NCBI GenBank assembly: GCA_021155205.1
Contig: JAJNPS010000009.1
Coordinates: 89,104-153,103 of the forward strand
Direction: 5' to 3'
Origin: Rhodobacterales bacterium
Lineage (GTDB): Bacteria > Pseudomonadota > Alphaproteobacteria > Rhodobacterales > Rhodobacteraceae
Length of the DNA: 64,000 bases
Both the position numbers and the translations under genes were made by a program. This document shows, piece by piece, positions 43,260 through 51,827 of this stretch. How positions within the stretch are numbered: position 1 is the stretch's first letter; each line of letters begins with the position of its first letter. The notes under the pieces were generated by a model that saw nothing but the letters and a program-made list of their open reading frames with translations, ran no database searches and had not been told where the DNA came from.

Positions 43260-44989
43260 CCGGCAAACACTCCGGACACGGTGGCGGGGCAGGGGCCGCG
43301 CAGTCCGACACGGCCGGGCCGGGTGCCGTCACGTATACCTGTCCGATGCATCCCGAAGTTCGCCAGGGCGCGCCCGGCAGTTGCCCCAAATGCGGCATGA
43401 CACTGGTGCCCGAGGCACCTTCGCAGACCGTCGCCGATACAGCGGATGCGGCAGTGACAAAACCCGGCAATCCGTCCGCGGCTGGCCATGCGATGCTGGG
43501 CCATGCCATGTCCGGGATGTCGCATGGCATGGCCGGGATGTCGCATGGCATGGCCGGGGCGGGCACCGGCGACATGATGGGGGACGCGCATCGTGCGATG
43601 CTGTGGCCGCACTATGTGGCCATGATGATGGGCTTCTGGATGATCACGGCGCCGTTCACCCTCGGTTATCTGAGCAATTTCGCGCCTGATGCCAACCAGC
43701 TTGCGGCGATGGCGGACCGGGGGCTTTCGCCCTTTGCCCACCGCGCCATGCTGATGACGCTGAGCGACGTGGCCAGCGGCGTGCTGATCGTCCTGTTCGG
43801 TTTCCTGTCGGCCAATGCGCAGCGCAAATACCCTTGGGCGCAATGGGCCAACGCCTTCGTGGGCGGCTGGCTTCTGTTTGCGCCGCTGGTGTTCTGGACG
43901 CCGCTGCCCGAAGCCTATGCCAACTCCACGCTGGTCGGCATGCTGGTGATCGCCCTTGCGGTGCTGATCCCGATGATGCCGGGGATGAGCATGGAAGGGA
44001 TGATGGGCAAGCCCGACATTCCGCCCGAATGGGGCTACAACCCGGCAAGCTGGCTGCAACGGGTGCCGATTGCCACCCTGGCGCTGTTCGGTTTCCTGAT
44101 CTCGCGCTACATGTCGGCCTACCAGATGGGCCATATCGATGGCGTGTGGGAGCCGTTCTTTGCGGGAACCGATCCGGCCAGCGGCCTGAACGGCACCGAG
44201 ACCATCATCACATCGAACATGTCCAAGGCCTGGCCCGTGGCGGATGCGGGGCTCGGGGCCATCGTCTATGCGCTGGAGATCGTGATGACCCTGATGGGTG
44301 GACGCGACCGCTGGCGCACGATGCCCTGGATGGTGCTGGCGCTGGCGCTGCTGATCGTGCCCCTGGGAGTGGTCAGCATCTATTTCGTCATCATCCAGCC
44401 GATCGAGATCGGAACCTGGTGCAGCCTCTGCCTGATTGCGGCGCTGGCGATGGCCGTGATGATCCCCTATTCGCTCGATGAGTTCGTGGCGATGGGGCAG
44501 TTCCTGACCTGGTCGCGGCGCAACGGCAAGCCGTTCTGGCGCACCTTCTGGACCGGCGGCGCGATGGAGGGCGGTAGCGACGACCACGCAAAGGGCGTTC
44601 TGGCCAGCAAGGCGCAGATGTTCACCCAGGCCGGACGCGGCGTGAACTTCCCGCCGACGCTGCTGGCGCTGTGTGCCATCGGCATCTGGCTGACCTTCAC
44701 CCGGCTGACCTATGGCAATTCGGGCGCGATGACCAACAGCGACCATCTGACCGGGCTTCTGATCGTCACCTTTGCGATCATCGCCTTTGCCGAGGTTGCC
44801 CGCGCGGTCCGGTTCCTGATCGTGCCGGCCGGCCTCTGGCTGGCGATCGCCCCGTTCGTCCTGGATGGGGCAGGGTCGCCCCTGGCAACATGGGCGGGGG
44901 CGGCAACCGGCCTCGTGATTGTCGCGCTGTCGATCCCGCGCGGGTCCATCCGCAACTCTTATGGAGGCTGGAATGTCTTCGTGGTTTGA
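43256..44989 (+). CDS. Heavy-metal-binding domain fused to SPW-repeat and VKOR-type membrane protein
   Basis: The 577-aa protein starts with a second heavy-metal-binding domain (YTCPMHPEVRQGAPGSCPKC) and a Met/His repeat linker (SGMSHGMAGMSHGMAG). Membrane segments with SPW-like repeats follow (FWMITAPFTLGY, GLWLAIAPFVL), enclosing a vitamin K epoxide reductase-like domain with the redox CxxC in GTWCSLCLIAALAMAVM. VKOR proteins form disulfides using quinones. The metal domain suggests copper sensing or delivery linked to thiol oxidation. A 21-base DNA repeat encodes the linker (about 43516-43558). Its function as a whole is unknown. Confidence 0.82.
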   Translation: MTGKHSGHGGGAGAAQSDTAGPGAVTYTCPMHPEVRQGAPGSCPKCGMTLVPEAPSQTVADTADAAVTKPGNPSAAGHAMLGHAMSGMSHGMAGMSHGMAGAGTGDMMGDAHRAMLWPHYVAMMMGFWMITAPFTLGYLSNFAPDANQLAAMADRGLSPFAHRAMLMTLSDVASGVLIVLFGFLSANAQRKYPWAQWANAFVGGWLLFAPLVFWTPLPEAYANSTLVGMLVIALAVLIPMMPGMSMEGMMGKPDIPPEWGYNPASWLQRVPIATLALFGFLISRYMSAYQMGHIDGVWEPFFAGTDPASGLNGTETIITSNMSKAWPVADAGLGAIVYALEIVMTLMGGRDRWRTMPWMVLALALLIVPLGVVSIYFVIIQPIEIGTWCSLCLIAALAMAVMIPYSLDEFVAMGQFLTWSRRNGKPFWRTFWTGGAMEGGSDDHAKGVLASKAQMFTQAGRGVNFPPTLLALCAIGIWLTFTRLTYGNSGAMTNSDHLTGLLIVTFAIIAFAEVARAVRFLIVPAGLWLAIAPFVLDGAGSPLATWAGAATGLVIVALSIPRGSIRNSYGGWNVFVV

Positions 44990-45533
44990 CACTTGTGTTC
45001 ACCTGACCCGGCACCTTCTGCTCATCGTCGGAGGGCTGGTGGTGGCGGGCCTGATCGGCGGCGCGGTGCTGATGTACTCCGGCGTCTTCAACGTCGCGGC
45101 CACGGTGGTGGATTCCCCGCTGCTGAGTTGGGCGCTGATCACGGTCCGCGAAGCCTCGGTCGCGACCCATGCGCGCGATGTGGCGCCGCCCCCGGCGGAT
45201 TACGTGCCGAACCGGGACAACGGTTTCCGTCTTTATCGGCAGCAATGCGTGATGTGCCACACCCCGGTCGGACGCACGCCCGAGCCGATGGCGGTGGGCT
45301 TCAACCCGCAGGCCCCGACCTTCGGACCGGATGCCGACGATATGAACGCAACCCAACTGTTCTGGGTGACGAAGAACGGCATCCGCTTTACCGGCATGCC
45401 CGCCTGGGGGCCGTCAATGACCGATGCCCAGATCTGGGACATCACCGCCTTTCTGACCACGCTGCCAGAGATGACCGCAGCCGATTACGACGCGCTCGAC
45501 GCACGGGTGCCGGATACGGTGCCAATGCAATGA
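44973..45533 (+). CDS. Membrane-anchored cytochrome c
   Basis: The 186-aa protein has an N-terminal membrane anchor (LLLIVGGLVVAGLIGGAVLM) and a c-type heme domain with CVMCH (Cys92, Cys95, His96). The axial Met is probably in FTGMPAWGP. It resembles the monoheme electron-transfer cytochromes found in copper-resistance loci. The ATG at 44973 overlaps the VKOR gene by 17 bases and has GGAGG upstream; an in-frame ATG at 44961 is possible. It could take electrons from the VKOR-quinone system. Maturation depends on CcmF and CcmH. Confidence 0.88.
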   Translation: MSSWFDTCVHLTRHLLLIVGGLVVAGLIGGAVLMYSGVFNVAATVVDSPLLSWALITVREASVATHARDVAPPPADYVPNRDNGFRLYRQQCVMCHTPVGRTPEPMAVGFNPQAPTFGPDADDMNATQLFWVTKNGIRFTGMPAWGPSMTDAQIWDITAFLTTLPEMTAADYDALDARVPDTVPMQ

Positions 45534-45710
45534 CTTCACCCGGACGGGACCCGTAAAGGCGTCTGCAATCACGGCACCCTGGACCCGGAGAGCGTTTCCT
45601 GAAGCTGCCGAGAATAGAACTCCGTTCACGGCAGCGGCAAAGTCCGCGGTCAGATTTGGATCAAGGTTCCGAAACCGGCCAAGCTGGCCAAACATCCTGG
45701 AAGAGACACC

Positions 45711-46202
45711 ATGACAGCTTCGAGAAACGTCACCCTCACAACCGTTTCGGCCATTGTCCTGGCCGTTGGTTCGGTGCCTGCCCTGGCGCAGCAGTCGCAA
45801 ATTCACCACGGCGACGCCCCCGCTGCGGCAACAGGGATGATGGGAAATCTGGATGGAATGATGCGCATGATGGCGGTGATGATGCGCGAGGCGACGGCCA
45901 GCTTCGACACCGACGGCGACGGAAAACTCAGCCCCGAGGAAATGGCCGCCGGGGTCGATACCCTGCTCAAGACCTATGACACCGACGCCAATGGCAGTCT
46001 GTCACTTGAGGAGTTCGCCACCCTGCATACGGCCATGATGCGGCCCATGACTGTCCGCATGTTCCAGACGCATGACAGCGATGGCGATGCCGCTGTGACA
46101 AAGGCCGAAATGGCCGCGATGGCCGCGATGATGCAGGGTCAGATGGCGGGTTCGCAGACCGGAATGCCGGAAATGGGTCAGGACAAGTCCGGCGACAACT
46201 GA
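45711..46202 (+). CDS. Periplasmic EF-hand protein
   Basis: The 163-aa protein has a signal peptide (residues 1-26, ending SVPALA) and three EF-hand loops at Asp66-Glu77 (DTDGDGKLSPEE), Asp90-Glu101 (DTDANGSLSLEE) and Asp122-Glu133 (DSDGDAAVTKAE); the last is degenerate. Met-rich stretches (MMRMMAVMM, MAAMAAMMQGQM) could also bind Cu(I). It probably binds calcium or buffers metal in the periplasm. It is separated from the cytochrome gene by 177 bases with no motif that I could identify. Confidence 0.85.
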   Translation: MTASRNVTLTTVSAIVLAVGSVPALAQQSQIHHGDAPAAATGMMGNLDGMMRMMAVMMREATASFDTDGDGKLSPEEMAAGVDTLLKTYDTDANGSLSLEEFATLHTAMMRPMTVRMFQTHDSDGDAAVTKAEMAAMAAMMQGQMAGSQTGMPEMGQDKSGDN

Positions 46203-46268
46203 TTTTGGCAGTTTTCCCCCGGTCGGCGCAATGCCGCGGGCGATCTGCCCAGTGAGAGGAGATCCAAC

Positions 46269-46379
46269 ATGATGAACGGTTATGGTTGGAGCATGGGGTT
46301 CGGCTGGCTGTGGATGACAATCAGCCTGGTGCTTGTCGTCCTGGCCATCGCAGCCCTGGTCAAGTATCTGCGCAAGTAG
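46269..46379 (+). CDS. Small single-pass membrane protein, 36 aa
   Basis: The peptide begins MMNGYGWSMGFGWLWMTISL and has one hydrophobic segment ending in a basic tail (KYLRK). GGAG is nine bases upstream. Peptides of the MMxGYGWxMGxGW type are frequent in copper-resistance loci beside DUF302 and multicopper genes; their role is unknown. It is too short to be called automatically but its spacing between the EF-hand and DUF302 genes supports expression. Confidence 0.7.
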   Translation: MMNGYGWSMGFGWLWMTISLVLVVLAIAALVKYLRK

Positions 46380-46399
46380 CGCAGCGAAAGGACATCGAA

Positions 46400-46786
46400 A
46401 TGAACTATACGATCAACCGGCTGATTGCCGGGGCCAGTTTTGATGCGGTTGACGCCCGCACCCGCAAGGCACTGGCGGATGGCGGCTTCGGCATCCTGAC
46501 CGAAATCGACGTTGCCGCGACGATGAAGAAGAAGCTTGATGTCGAGATGGCGCCCTATCGCATCCTCGGTGCCTGTAATCCGAAAATGGCGCATCAGGCC
46601 ATCGGGCTGGAGCCGCGCGTGGGGGCGATGCTGCCCTGCAACGTGATCCTGCGGGCGGTTGACGGCGGGATCGAGGTCAGTGCTATCGACCCGGTCGCCT
46701 CGATGGCGGCAATCGACAACCCGGCACTGCATGCGGTGGCCGGGCAGGTGCGCGATCTGCTGGCCGGTGCCGTTGCAGCAATCTGA
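46400..46786 (+). CDS. DUF302 family protein
   Basis: The 128-aa protein matches DUF302: NYTINRLIAGASFDAVDART, GFGILTEIDVAATMKKKLDV, YRILGACNPKMAHQAIGLEP and GAMLPCNVILRAVDGGIEVS. The family is soluble, often found in heavy-metal and oxidative stress loci, and has a conserved Cys in LGACNP; a thiol or metal function is suspected but not proven. The stop is immediately followed by the MFS start, so the two are co-translated. Confidence 0.92.
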   Translation: MNYTINRLIAGASFDAVDARTRKALADGGFGILTEIDVAATMKKKLDVEMAPYRILGACNPKMAHQAIGLEPRVGAMLPCNVILRAVDGGIEVSAIDPVASMAAIDNPALHAVAGQVRDLLAGAVAAI

Positions 46787-48028
46787 ATGAACGGCGAGCC
46801 TTCCGTTGCCGTCAACACTCCGCACAAGGGGCGGCTTCTTCTTTCCTTGATGCTGGCGGTCTTTGCCATTTCGGTCGGCTTCGGGGTCCTGCTGCCCGAA
46901 CTGCCCGATCTGGTCGGCCAGATGCTGGGTGAAGGCAGCTCTCCGGCCAAGGTGTCACGCGCGACCGGGCTTCTGACCGCGCTTTACATGTTCGCCCTGT
47001 TCCTGTGCGCGCCGGTCTGGGGGCAGCTTTCGGATCGCTGGGGGCGGCGTCCGGTCCTGCTGATCGGGCTGACCGGGTTTGGCGCGACCATGCTGGTCTT
47101 TGCGGCCATCCAGTCGCTTTACGGGCTTTACGCTGAAAGGGCGCTCAGCGGTCTCTTTGCCGCGGCGGTGACGCCTGTTGCACTGGCAACCGTCACGGAT
47201 TTCTCCGCGACGCGGGTCGAACTTGGTCGTCGGTTGACCTTTGTGTCACTGGCGGGCGTTTCGGGCTTTCTCCTGGGACCGACCCTGGGCGTCGCGCTGA
47301 CCCGTGCATCCGGTGCAACCGGCGGCGCCATGATGGTGCCTTTGGCGGCGACCGGGGGGCTGGCACTGGTCGCGGCACTGGCTGTCGCGCTGACGGTCGG
47401 CCGCTCGCCCGTCGGCCGCCCGGATGAGATCCGGCAGCCCGCCCAAGTTGCCGCGCCGCAATTGGTGCGCTGGCTGCTGGCCCTGGGCTTTGTCGTCTCG
47501 GCTGGCGTTGCGGTGTTCGAGGTCGGGCTGGCCCTGCGCGGCAGACAGGACCTTGGCCTGGACCCGGCGCAGATCGCCATGATGTTCACGCTGTGCTCGG
47601 GCGTGATGATCGTCGTGCAGGCGATCGTCTTTTCGCCGCTGGTCAGGCCGGAGTTCACCCGCTGGCTGATCGCACCCGCGTTTGCCGTCATGGCGGCGGC
47701 CCTGTTCACTGTGCCCCTGACCACCGATTTCCGCCTGATGCTGGTGGTGATCGGCGCTGTGGCGGCCAGTGCCGGAATCCTGTCGCCGATCCTGACCTAC
47801 TGGGTTGCCAGCCATGCCGGGCACAAATCCGGTGCCGAACTTGGCCGACAGACCGCCGCCGCCAGTCTGGGCGCGGCGGTAGGGTCGGCGGCGGGCGGGC
47901 TGCTCTATGACGTGAGCTGGTTGCCGAATGCCGCCTTTGTGCTGACGGCCGGCGTGATCGCCCTTGCGGTCTGGCCGGGGCTGTGGCTGCCGGGACGGCT
48001 GGTGCCGCGCGGCGCGAACAAGCCGTAG
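46787..48028 (+). CDS. MFS efflux transporter
   Basis: The 413-aa protein has twelve membrane helices and the drug-antiporter motifs GVLLPELPDLV, GQLSDRWGRRPVLLIGLTGF (motif A) and FLLGPTLGVAL (motif C-like). It resembles TetA/multidrug exporters; the substrate is unknown. It begins the base after the DUF302 stop. The gene is convergent with oleate hydratase, with a hairpin between them. Confidence 0.88.
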   Translation: MNGEPSVAVNTPHKGRLLLSLMLAVFAISVGFGVLLPELPDLVGQMLGEGSSPAKVSRATGLLTALYMFALFLCAPVWGQLSDRWGRRPVLLIGLTGFGATMLVFAAIQSLYGLYAERALSGLFAAAVTPVALATVTDFSATRVELGRRLTFVSLAGVSGFLLGPTLGVALTRASGATGGAMMVPLAATGGLALVAALAVALTVGRSPVGRPDEIRQPAQVAAPQLVRWLLALGFVVSAGVAVFEVGLALRGRQDLGLDPAQIAMMFTLCSGVMIVVQAIVFSPLVRPEFTRWLIAPAFAVMAAALFTVPLTTDFRLMLVVIGAVAASAGILSPILTYWVASHAGHKSGAELGRQTAAASLGAAVGSAAGGLLYDVSWLPNAAFVLTAGVIALAVWPGLWLPGRLVPRGANKP

Positions 48029-48035
48029 TTGCACA

Positions 48036-48071
48036 TCCGGGCCCGGCCTGCGGTGCAGCGCCAGGCCCGGA
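48036..48071. terminator. Hairpin between convergent MFS and oleate hydratase genes
   Basis: TCCGGGCC (48036-48043) and GGCCCGGA (48064-48071) form a perfect 8-bp stem over a 20-base loop. There is no T run, so it could work as a bidirectional or Rho-assisted terminator. Confidence 0.45.
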
Positions 48072-48083
48072 CATCCGAAGGCG

Positions 48084-49709
48084 CTATCTGAACGCCTTGA
48101 TCAGCGCCTTGATCTGGACCTGCACCGACTTGTCATGCGGCGTGATCGGGGGGATTGCGCGGTCGATGCCAAGCAGTCGGTAAACCGCCATCTGCGCCGC
48201 CCGCACCGAATATTCGACCGTGAACACCACGTCGTCGGGAATTTCGACGAACTGGCTGACAAAGGCGAAGTTGCGGGTGTTGGGCGGCACCGGCAGCGGA
48301 CGGTCGGTACGGCTGCGCGGCATGAACATCGAGGTGATGTAGGGCATCCGGCAGGGGATGCAGTTGGCAGTGGCCAGCGTGGCCGGGTCCAGCCGCAGAT
48401 GGCCCGCCAGTTCGTGCAGAATTTCCGCCCCGGTGCAATCGTCCATCGCCTTGGCGACGAAATCGCCGATCCGGTCGGTCAGGAGCGCATAACCCCAGAA
48501 TACCTGCACATCGGCGGGCTGGGCCGCGAAATGCGGCTGGTGCGCCAGCACGATCGACATCAGCCAGTTGGAATCCTTGAACGTCACCAGGCCGCCAGTG
48601 CCGGCCTCGTTGCCGCTGAATTGTTGCATCGCGGCAAAGAACGCGGGGTTCTTCAGGGTGACGGTGAAGGATTGCCAGGCCGACTGCGCGATGGTGCTGT
48701 TGAACGGGGCCGGATTGCCGAACTCCGGTCGCCCCTGCGCCAGTTTTTCCCACAAGGCCCAGCTGGTGCTGTCGGCCTTGGTTTTCTTGTCGGGCGCACG
48801 CGTCATCGACCCCAGGCTGGATGCATCGGTCATCGAGCCGTTCTGCACGATCACCAGATCGTCCACCCCGACCGCGATGATCTCGGGCTTGCCGTCGCGC
48901 TGGCAACGAATGCCGGTCACGTTGAAAATTCCAGTCGCGTCGTGGTCAAGGTCGGTAACGGTGCAGCCGGTGACGAACTGCACGCCATGACCACGCAGCC
49001 ATGCCACCAGCGGCGTGACCAGCGAGTCGTACTGGTTGAACACCGTACGCTTGACCCCGGCCAGGGTCTCGATCCGCGAGAATTCGAGCATGAAACGATG
49101 CAGGTAGCGTTTGAACTCCACCGCGCTGTGCCAGGGCTGGAACGCAAAGGTCGTCACCCACATGAACCAGAACTCGGTCTCGAAAAACGCCGGCGACAGC
49201 CAGTCGGTGATGCAGTCGGTGCCCAGTTCCTCTTCGCTGGCATTGCTGAGTTTCAAGAGTTCCAGCCGGTCCGTCATCGAAAAGCCCATTGACGCGACGG
49301 GCACCTTGGCGCGGCGGCGATCCACCAGCCGGGCCATCGAATGCGCCCTGTAGACGGTGTTGAACGCCATGGTTTCGTCATGGACCGAGATTGCGGGATT
49401 GGTCAGCGACGGAATGGTCCGGAACAGATCCCAGGTACATTCGTAGTTGTCGGATGTCAGCATCCTGCCACCCCGCAGCGAATACCCCTTCTCGGGGTCG
49501 CCCGCGCCGTCCAGACTGCCGCCGAGCAGCGGCGTCGCCTCCAGAATGGTGATGTTCGAGCCCGTCATGCCGCCGTCGCGGATCATGAAGGCCGCGGCAC
49601 TCAGCGAGCCGATGCCCGCCCCTACCAGCCAGGCCTTGCGCTGGTTTTCCGCAGGTGCGGTCGAGGTCTGGATTGGCTGCGATCTGACACTGTTTTCGGA
49701 ATGGTCCAT
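48084..49709 (-). CDS. ohyA: Oleate hydratase
   Basis: The 541-aa FAD enzyme adds water to the cis-9 double bond of oleic and related fatty acids, giving 10-hydroxy acids. Signatures: the dinucleotide fold WLVGAGIGSLSAAAFMIRDG, the active-site region GGRMLTSDNYECTWDLF, and GFSMTDRLELLKLS. AAAGGA precedes the ATG by nine bases. It is the last gene in the CFA synthase-YtkA-like-OhyA operon. Together these point to modification of unsaturated lipids or free fatty acids, perhaps to protect membranes from metal and oxidative damage. Confidence 0.95.
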   Translation of the reverse strand: MDHSENSVRSQPIQTSTAPAENQRKAWLVGAGIGSLSAAAFMIRDGGMTGSNITILEATPLLGGSLDGAGDPEKGYSLRGGRMLTSDNYECTWDLFRTIPSLTNPAISVHDETMAFNTVYRAHSMARLVDRRRAKVPVASMGFSMTDRLELLKLSNASEEELGTDCITDWLSPAFFETEFWFMWVTTFAFQPWHSAVEFKRYLHRFMLEFSRIETLAGVKRTVFNQYDSLVTPLVAWLRGHGVQFVTGCTVTDLDHDATGIFNVTGIRCQRDGKPEIIAVGVDDLVIVQNGSMTDASSLGSMTRAPDKKTKADSTSWALWEKLAQGRPEFGNPAPFNSTIAQSAWQSFTVTLKNPAFFAAMQQFSGNEAGTGGLVTFKDSNWLMSIVLAHQPHFAAQPADVQVFWGYALLTDRIGDFVAKAMDDCTGAEILHELAGHLRLDPATLATANCIPCRMPYITSMFMPRSRTDRPLPVPPNTRNFAFVSQFVEIPDDVVFTVEYSVRAAQMAVYRLLGIDRAIPPITPHDKSVQVQIKALIKAFR

Positions 49710-49760
49710 GCGAGCGGTCCTTTCATGACTTCACGGGGGAGGGGTGGTCGCCATAGCGGT

Positions 49761-50243
49761 TCAGCCGCTCGTATGGTCATAGGCAAAGCTTATCCGGGTC
49801 ACGGTCGCGTTGCCGGGCCGGGTGATCGCCAAGTCGATGGTGTAGCTATCGCGGCCCGGAAAGCGGACGTAGCCGCCATAAGTGACCACCCCGGCGATCG
49901 GCATCGCCTCCAGCGTGAGCCGCGTCGCCTCGATCCCACCAACGCCTGAAATCGTGACTTCGACGGTGGCGTCCTCGATGCGTTTGCCGGTTGGTTCCTC
50001 GAACAGGGCAATCACGATGTGGTCCGCATGGACACCCGAAGGCGGTCCGCCATGCATGCGCGGCTCGGGGTGTTTGGGCGGATGGCCGCCCACGATCCCG
50101 GCAGGCATGACGCCAAGATAGGCCGCGACTGCCCCGGCGACCTGATAGGTGCTGGAATCCTGCGCGTGCAGCGGACTGGCCAGACTGACCAGAAGCGCGA
50201 GCCTTGCCAGAAACCGCAACCTCTGGTGAACGGGACGTTTCAT
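49761..50243 (-). CDS. Secreted hypothetical protein, YtkA-like
   Basis: The 160-aa protein has a signal peptide (LRFLARLALLVSLASPLHAQ). The mature part contains a His/Pro-rich turn (GGHPPKHPEPRMHGGPPSGV) and a beta-sandwich-like domain (ADHIVIALFEEPTGKRIEDA through GNATVTRISFAYDH) that resembles YtkA-like/FixH-type domains found with copper genes. I am not sure of the family. The His/Met segment could bind copper. It lies between cfa and ohyA on the same strand. Confidence 0.68.
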   Translation of the reverse strand: MKRPVHQRLRFLARLALLVSLASPLHAQDSSTYQVAGAVAAYLGVMPAGIVGGHPPKHPEPRMHGGPPSGVHADHIVIALFEEPTGKRIEDATVEVTISGVGGIEATRLTLEAMPIAGVVTYGGYVRFPGRDSYTIDLAITRPGNATVTRISFAYDHTSG

Positions 50244-50358
50244 CTCGTGCCTGCTTTCCGGGTCCTTGCCGCGGGGCATCGCCGTCTGCGGCCCAAGGGC
50301 CGAAACGCGATGTGGCCGACGCCCGGCGGGGCCATGATCCGGTCTCCGGCGAGCCCGG

Positions 50359-51678
50359 TCATGGCGCTTGCCCGTGTTCGTGCGCGGCGATGTAGTCGCG
50401 GGTGATCGGCACGGCGTCGACCCGTTTGCTGACCTGAATCTGGAACACCACCAGACCCGAGTGGCGAAATCCGGTTTCGCAAAAGGCCAGATAGAACTCC
50501 CACATCCGGCAGAACCGCTCGTCATAGAGGGCGGCAATGCGGGTGCGTTCGGCCATGAACCGTTCGCGCCAGGCCCGCAGCGTGTGGGCATAGTGCAGGC
50601 GCAGCACCTCGATGTCGGTGATGTAGAGGCCCGCACGTTCGATCACCGGAACCACTTCGGACAGCGCCGGGGCATAGCCGCCGGGAAAGATGTACTTTTG
50701 CAGCCATGGGCTTGCCGAGGTCGGCCCGCGGGCGGTGCCGATGGTGTGGATCAGCGCGACACCGGCCTCGGTCAGAAGGCTGGCGACCTTGTCGAAATAT
50801 TCGGCATAGTGCCCGATGCCGACATGTTCGAACATGCCGACCGACACGATCCGGTCATAGCGTCCGTTCTCGTGCCGGTAGTCGCGCAGGTGAAAGGTTG
50901 CGCGATCCTTGAGCCCGGCTGCCTCCGCCGCCCTGACCGCATAGCCATGCTGTTCGGTGGACAGCGTCAGCCCGGTCACGCTGACCCCGGCGGTCCCGGC
51001 CAGATGCAGCCCCAGCCCGCCCCAGCCCGACCCGATGTCGAGCACCCGCTGGCCGGGCCGCAGCAACAGCTTGGCCGCGATGTGGCGCATTTTCTGCATC
51101 TGGGCCTGTTCCAGCGTGTCCGAAGGCGTGGCGTAATAGGCGCAGGAATATTGCCGCTCGGGATCCAGAAAAAGGTCATAAAGCGTGTCGGACAGATCGT
51201 AGTGATGCGCCACATTGGCCTTTGCTCTGGACACCGGATTGTATTGATCCAACCGCCGCTGCAGGCGTCGCAGTTGGGATTGCAGCCGCATCGCGCCAGG
51301 ACCGTTGTGCCATTTCAGGTTCGCGTTGGCCAGGTCCAGCAGGTCGTAGATCGAGCCCTGCTCGACCAGCAGCGTGCCGTCCATATAGGCCTCGCCGACC
51401 GCAAGTTCGGGGTTGCGCAGCAGGCGCCAGACTGTTTTGGAAGACGTCAGCCGTATCGAAACCCCGGGTGCGCCTTTTCCGATGATGTGCCTTTGTCCGC
51501 TTGGCATCTGCAGATGCAATGTGCCGACGCTGACGATTTTCCTGATCATGCTGCGCAGCAGACCTTCGCCGACGCGACGTGACAGCGACATTCGTTGAAG
51601 CAGGCTGATGCCTGCATTCCTATCGCTCGCCAGACCGTCTGCTTGCCAATTCGGGGGTGTTTCCAATTGCATGCTCAT
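50359..51678 (-). CDS. cfa: Cyclopropane-fatty-acyl-phospholipid synthase
   Basis: CFA synthase adds a methylene group from S-adenosylmethionine across double bonds of membrane phospholipid acyl chains. The 439-aa protein has the SAM site RVLDIGSGWGGLGLHLAGTA and family signatures HYDLSDTLYDLFLDPERQYS, GLTLSTEQHGYAV, SVGMFEHVGIGHYAEYF and KYIFPGGYAPALSEV. The ATG at 51678 is supported by AGGACGG upstream. An ECF-type promoter lies 64 bases upstream. It heads an operon with a YtkA-like protein and oleate hydratase. Confidence 0.95.
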   Translation of the reverse strand: MSMQLETPPNWQADGLASDRNAGISLLQRMSLSRRVGEGLLRSMIRKIVSVGTLHLQMPSGQRHIIGKGAPGVSIRLTSSKTVWRLLRNPELAVGEAYMDGTLLVEQGSIYDLLDLANANLKWHNGPGAMRLQSQLRRLQRRLDQYNPVSRAKANVAHHYDLSDTLYDLFLDPERQYSCAYYATPSDTLEQAQMQKMRHIAAKLLLRPGQRVLDIGSGWGGLGLHLAGTAGVSVTGLTLSTEQHGYAVRAAEAAGLKDRATFHLRDYRHENGRYDRIVSVGMFEHVGIGHYAEYFDKVASLLTEAGVALIHTIGTARGPTSASPWLQKYIFPGGYAPALSEVVPVIERAGLYITDIEVLRLHYAHTLRAWRERFMAERTRIAALYDERFCRMWEFYLAFCETGFRHSGLVVFQIQVSKRVDAVPITRDYIAAHEHGQAP

Positions 51679-51741
51679 GATGCCGTCCTGTTCAAGATCA
51701 CGGACCGCGACGCGGCAAGACCGCCGGGCGACCTGAAGATA

Positions 51742-51769
51742 AAGACGCCCTTGCGACTTGCGGATTACA
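51742..51769 (-). promoter_or_regulatory. ECF-type promoter, copy 2 (cfa operon)
   Basis: On the minus strand TGTAAT (51769-51764), 16 bases, then CGTCTT (51747-51742). It sits between the copA stop and the cfa start; the predicted leader is about 55-60 bases. The hexamers and spacer match the other three copies in the island. Confidence 0.7.
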
Positions 51770-51827
51770 GGGGGTCGCGTCAGGTCAGCCGTCTTTTGCC
51801 AACGCCGAGGATCAGGCAAGACGACCT

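Noticed and set aside
45546..45571. CCCGTAAAG...CGTCTG before the EF-hand gene as a fifth ECF promoter
   Set aside because: GTAA and CGTCT are only a few bases apart instead of 16, and TGTAAY is absent at the right distance.
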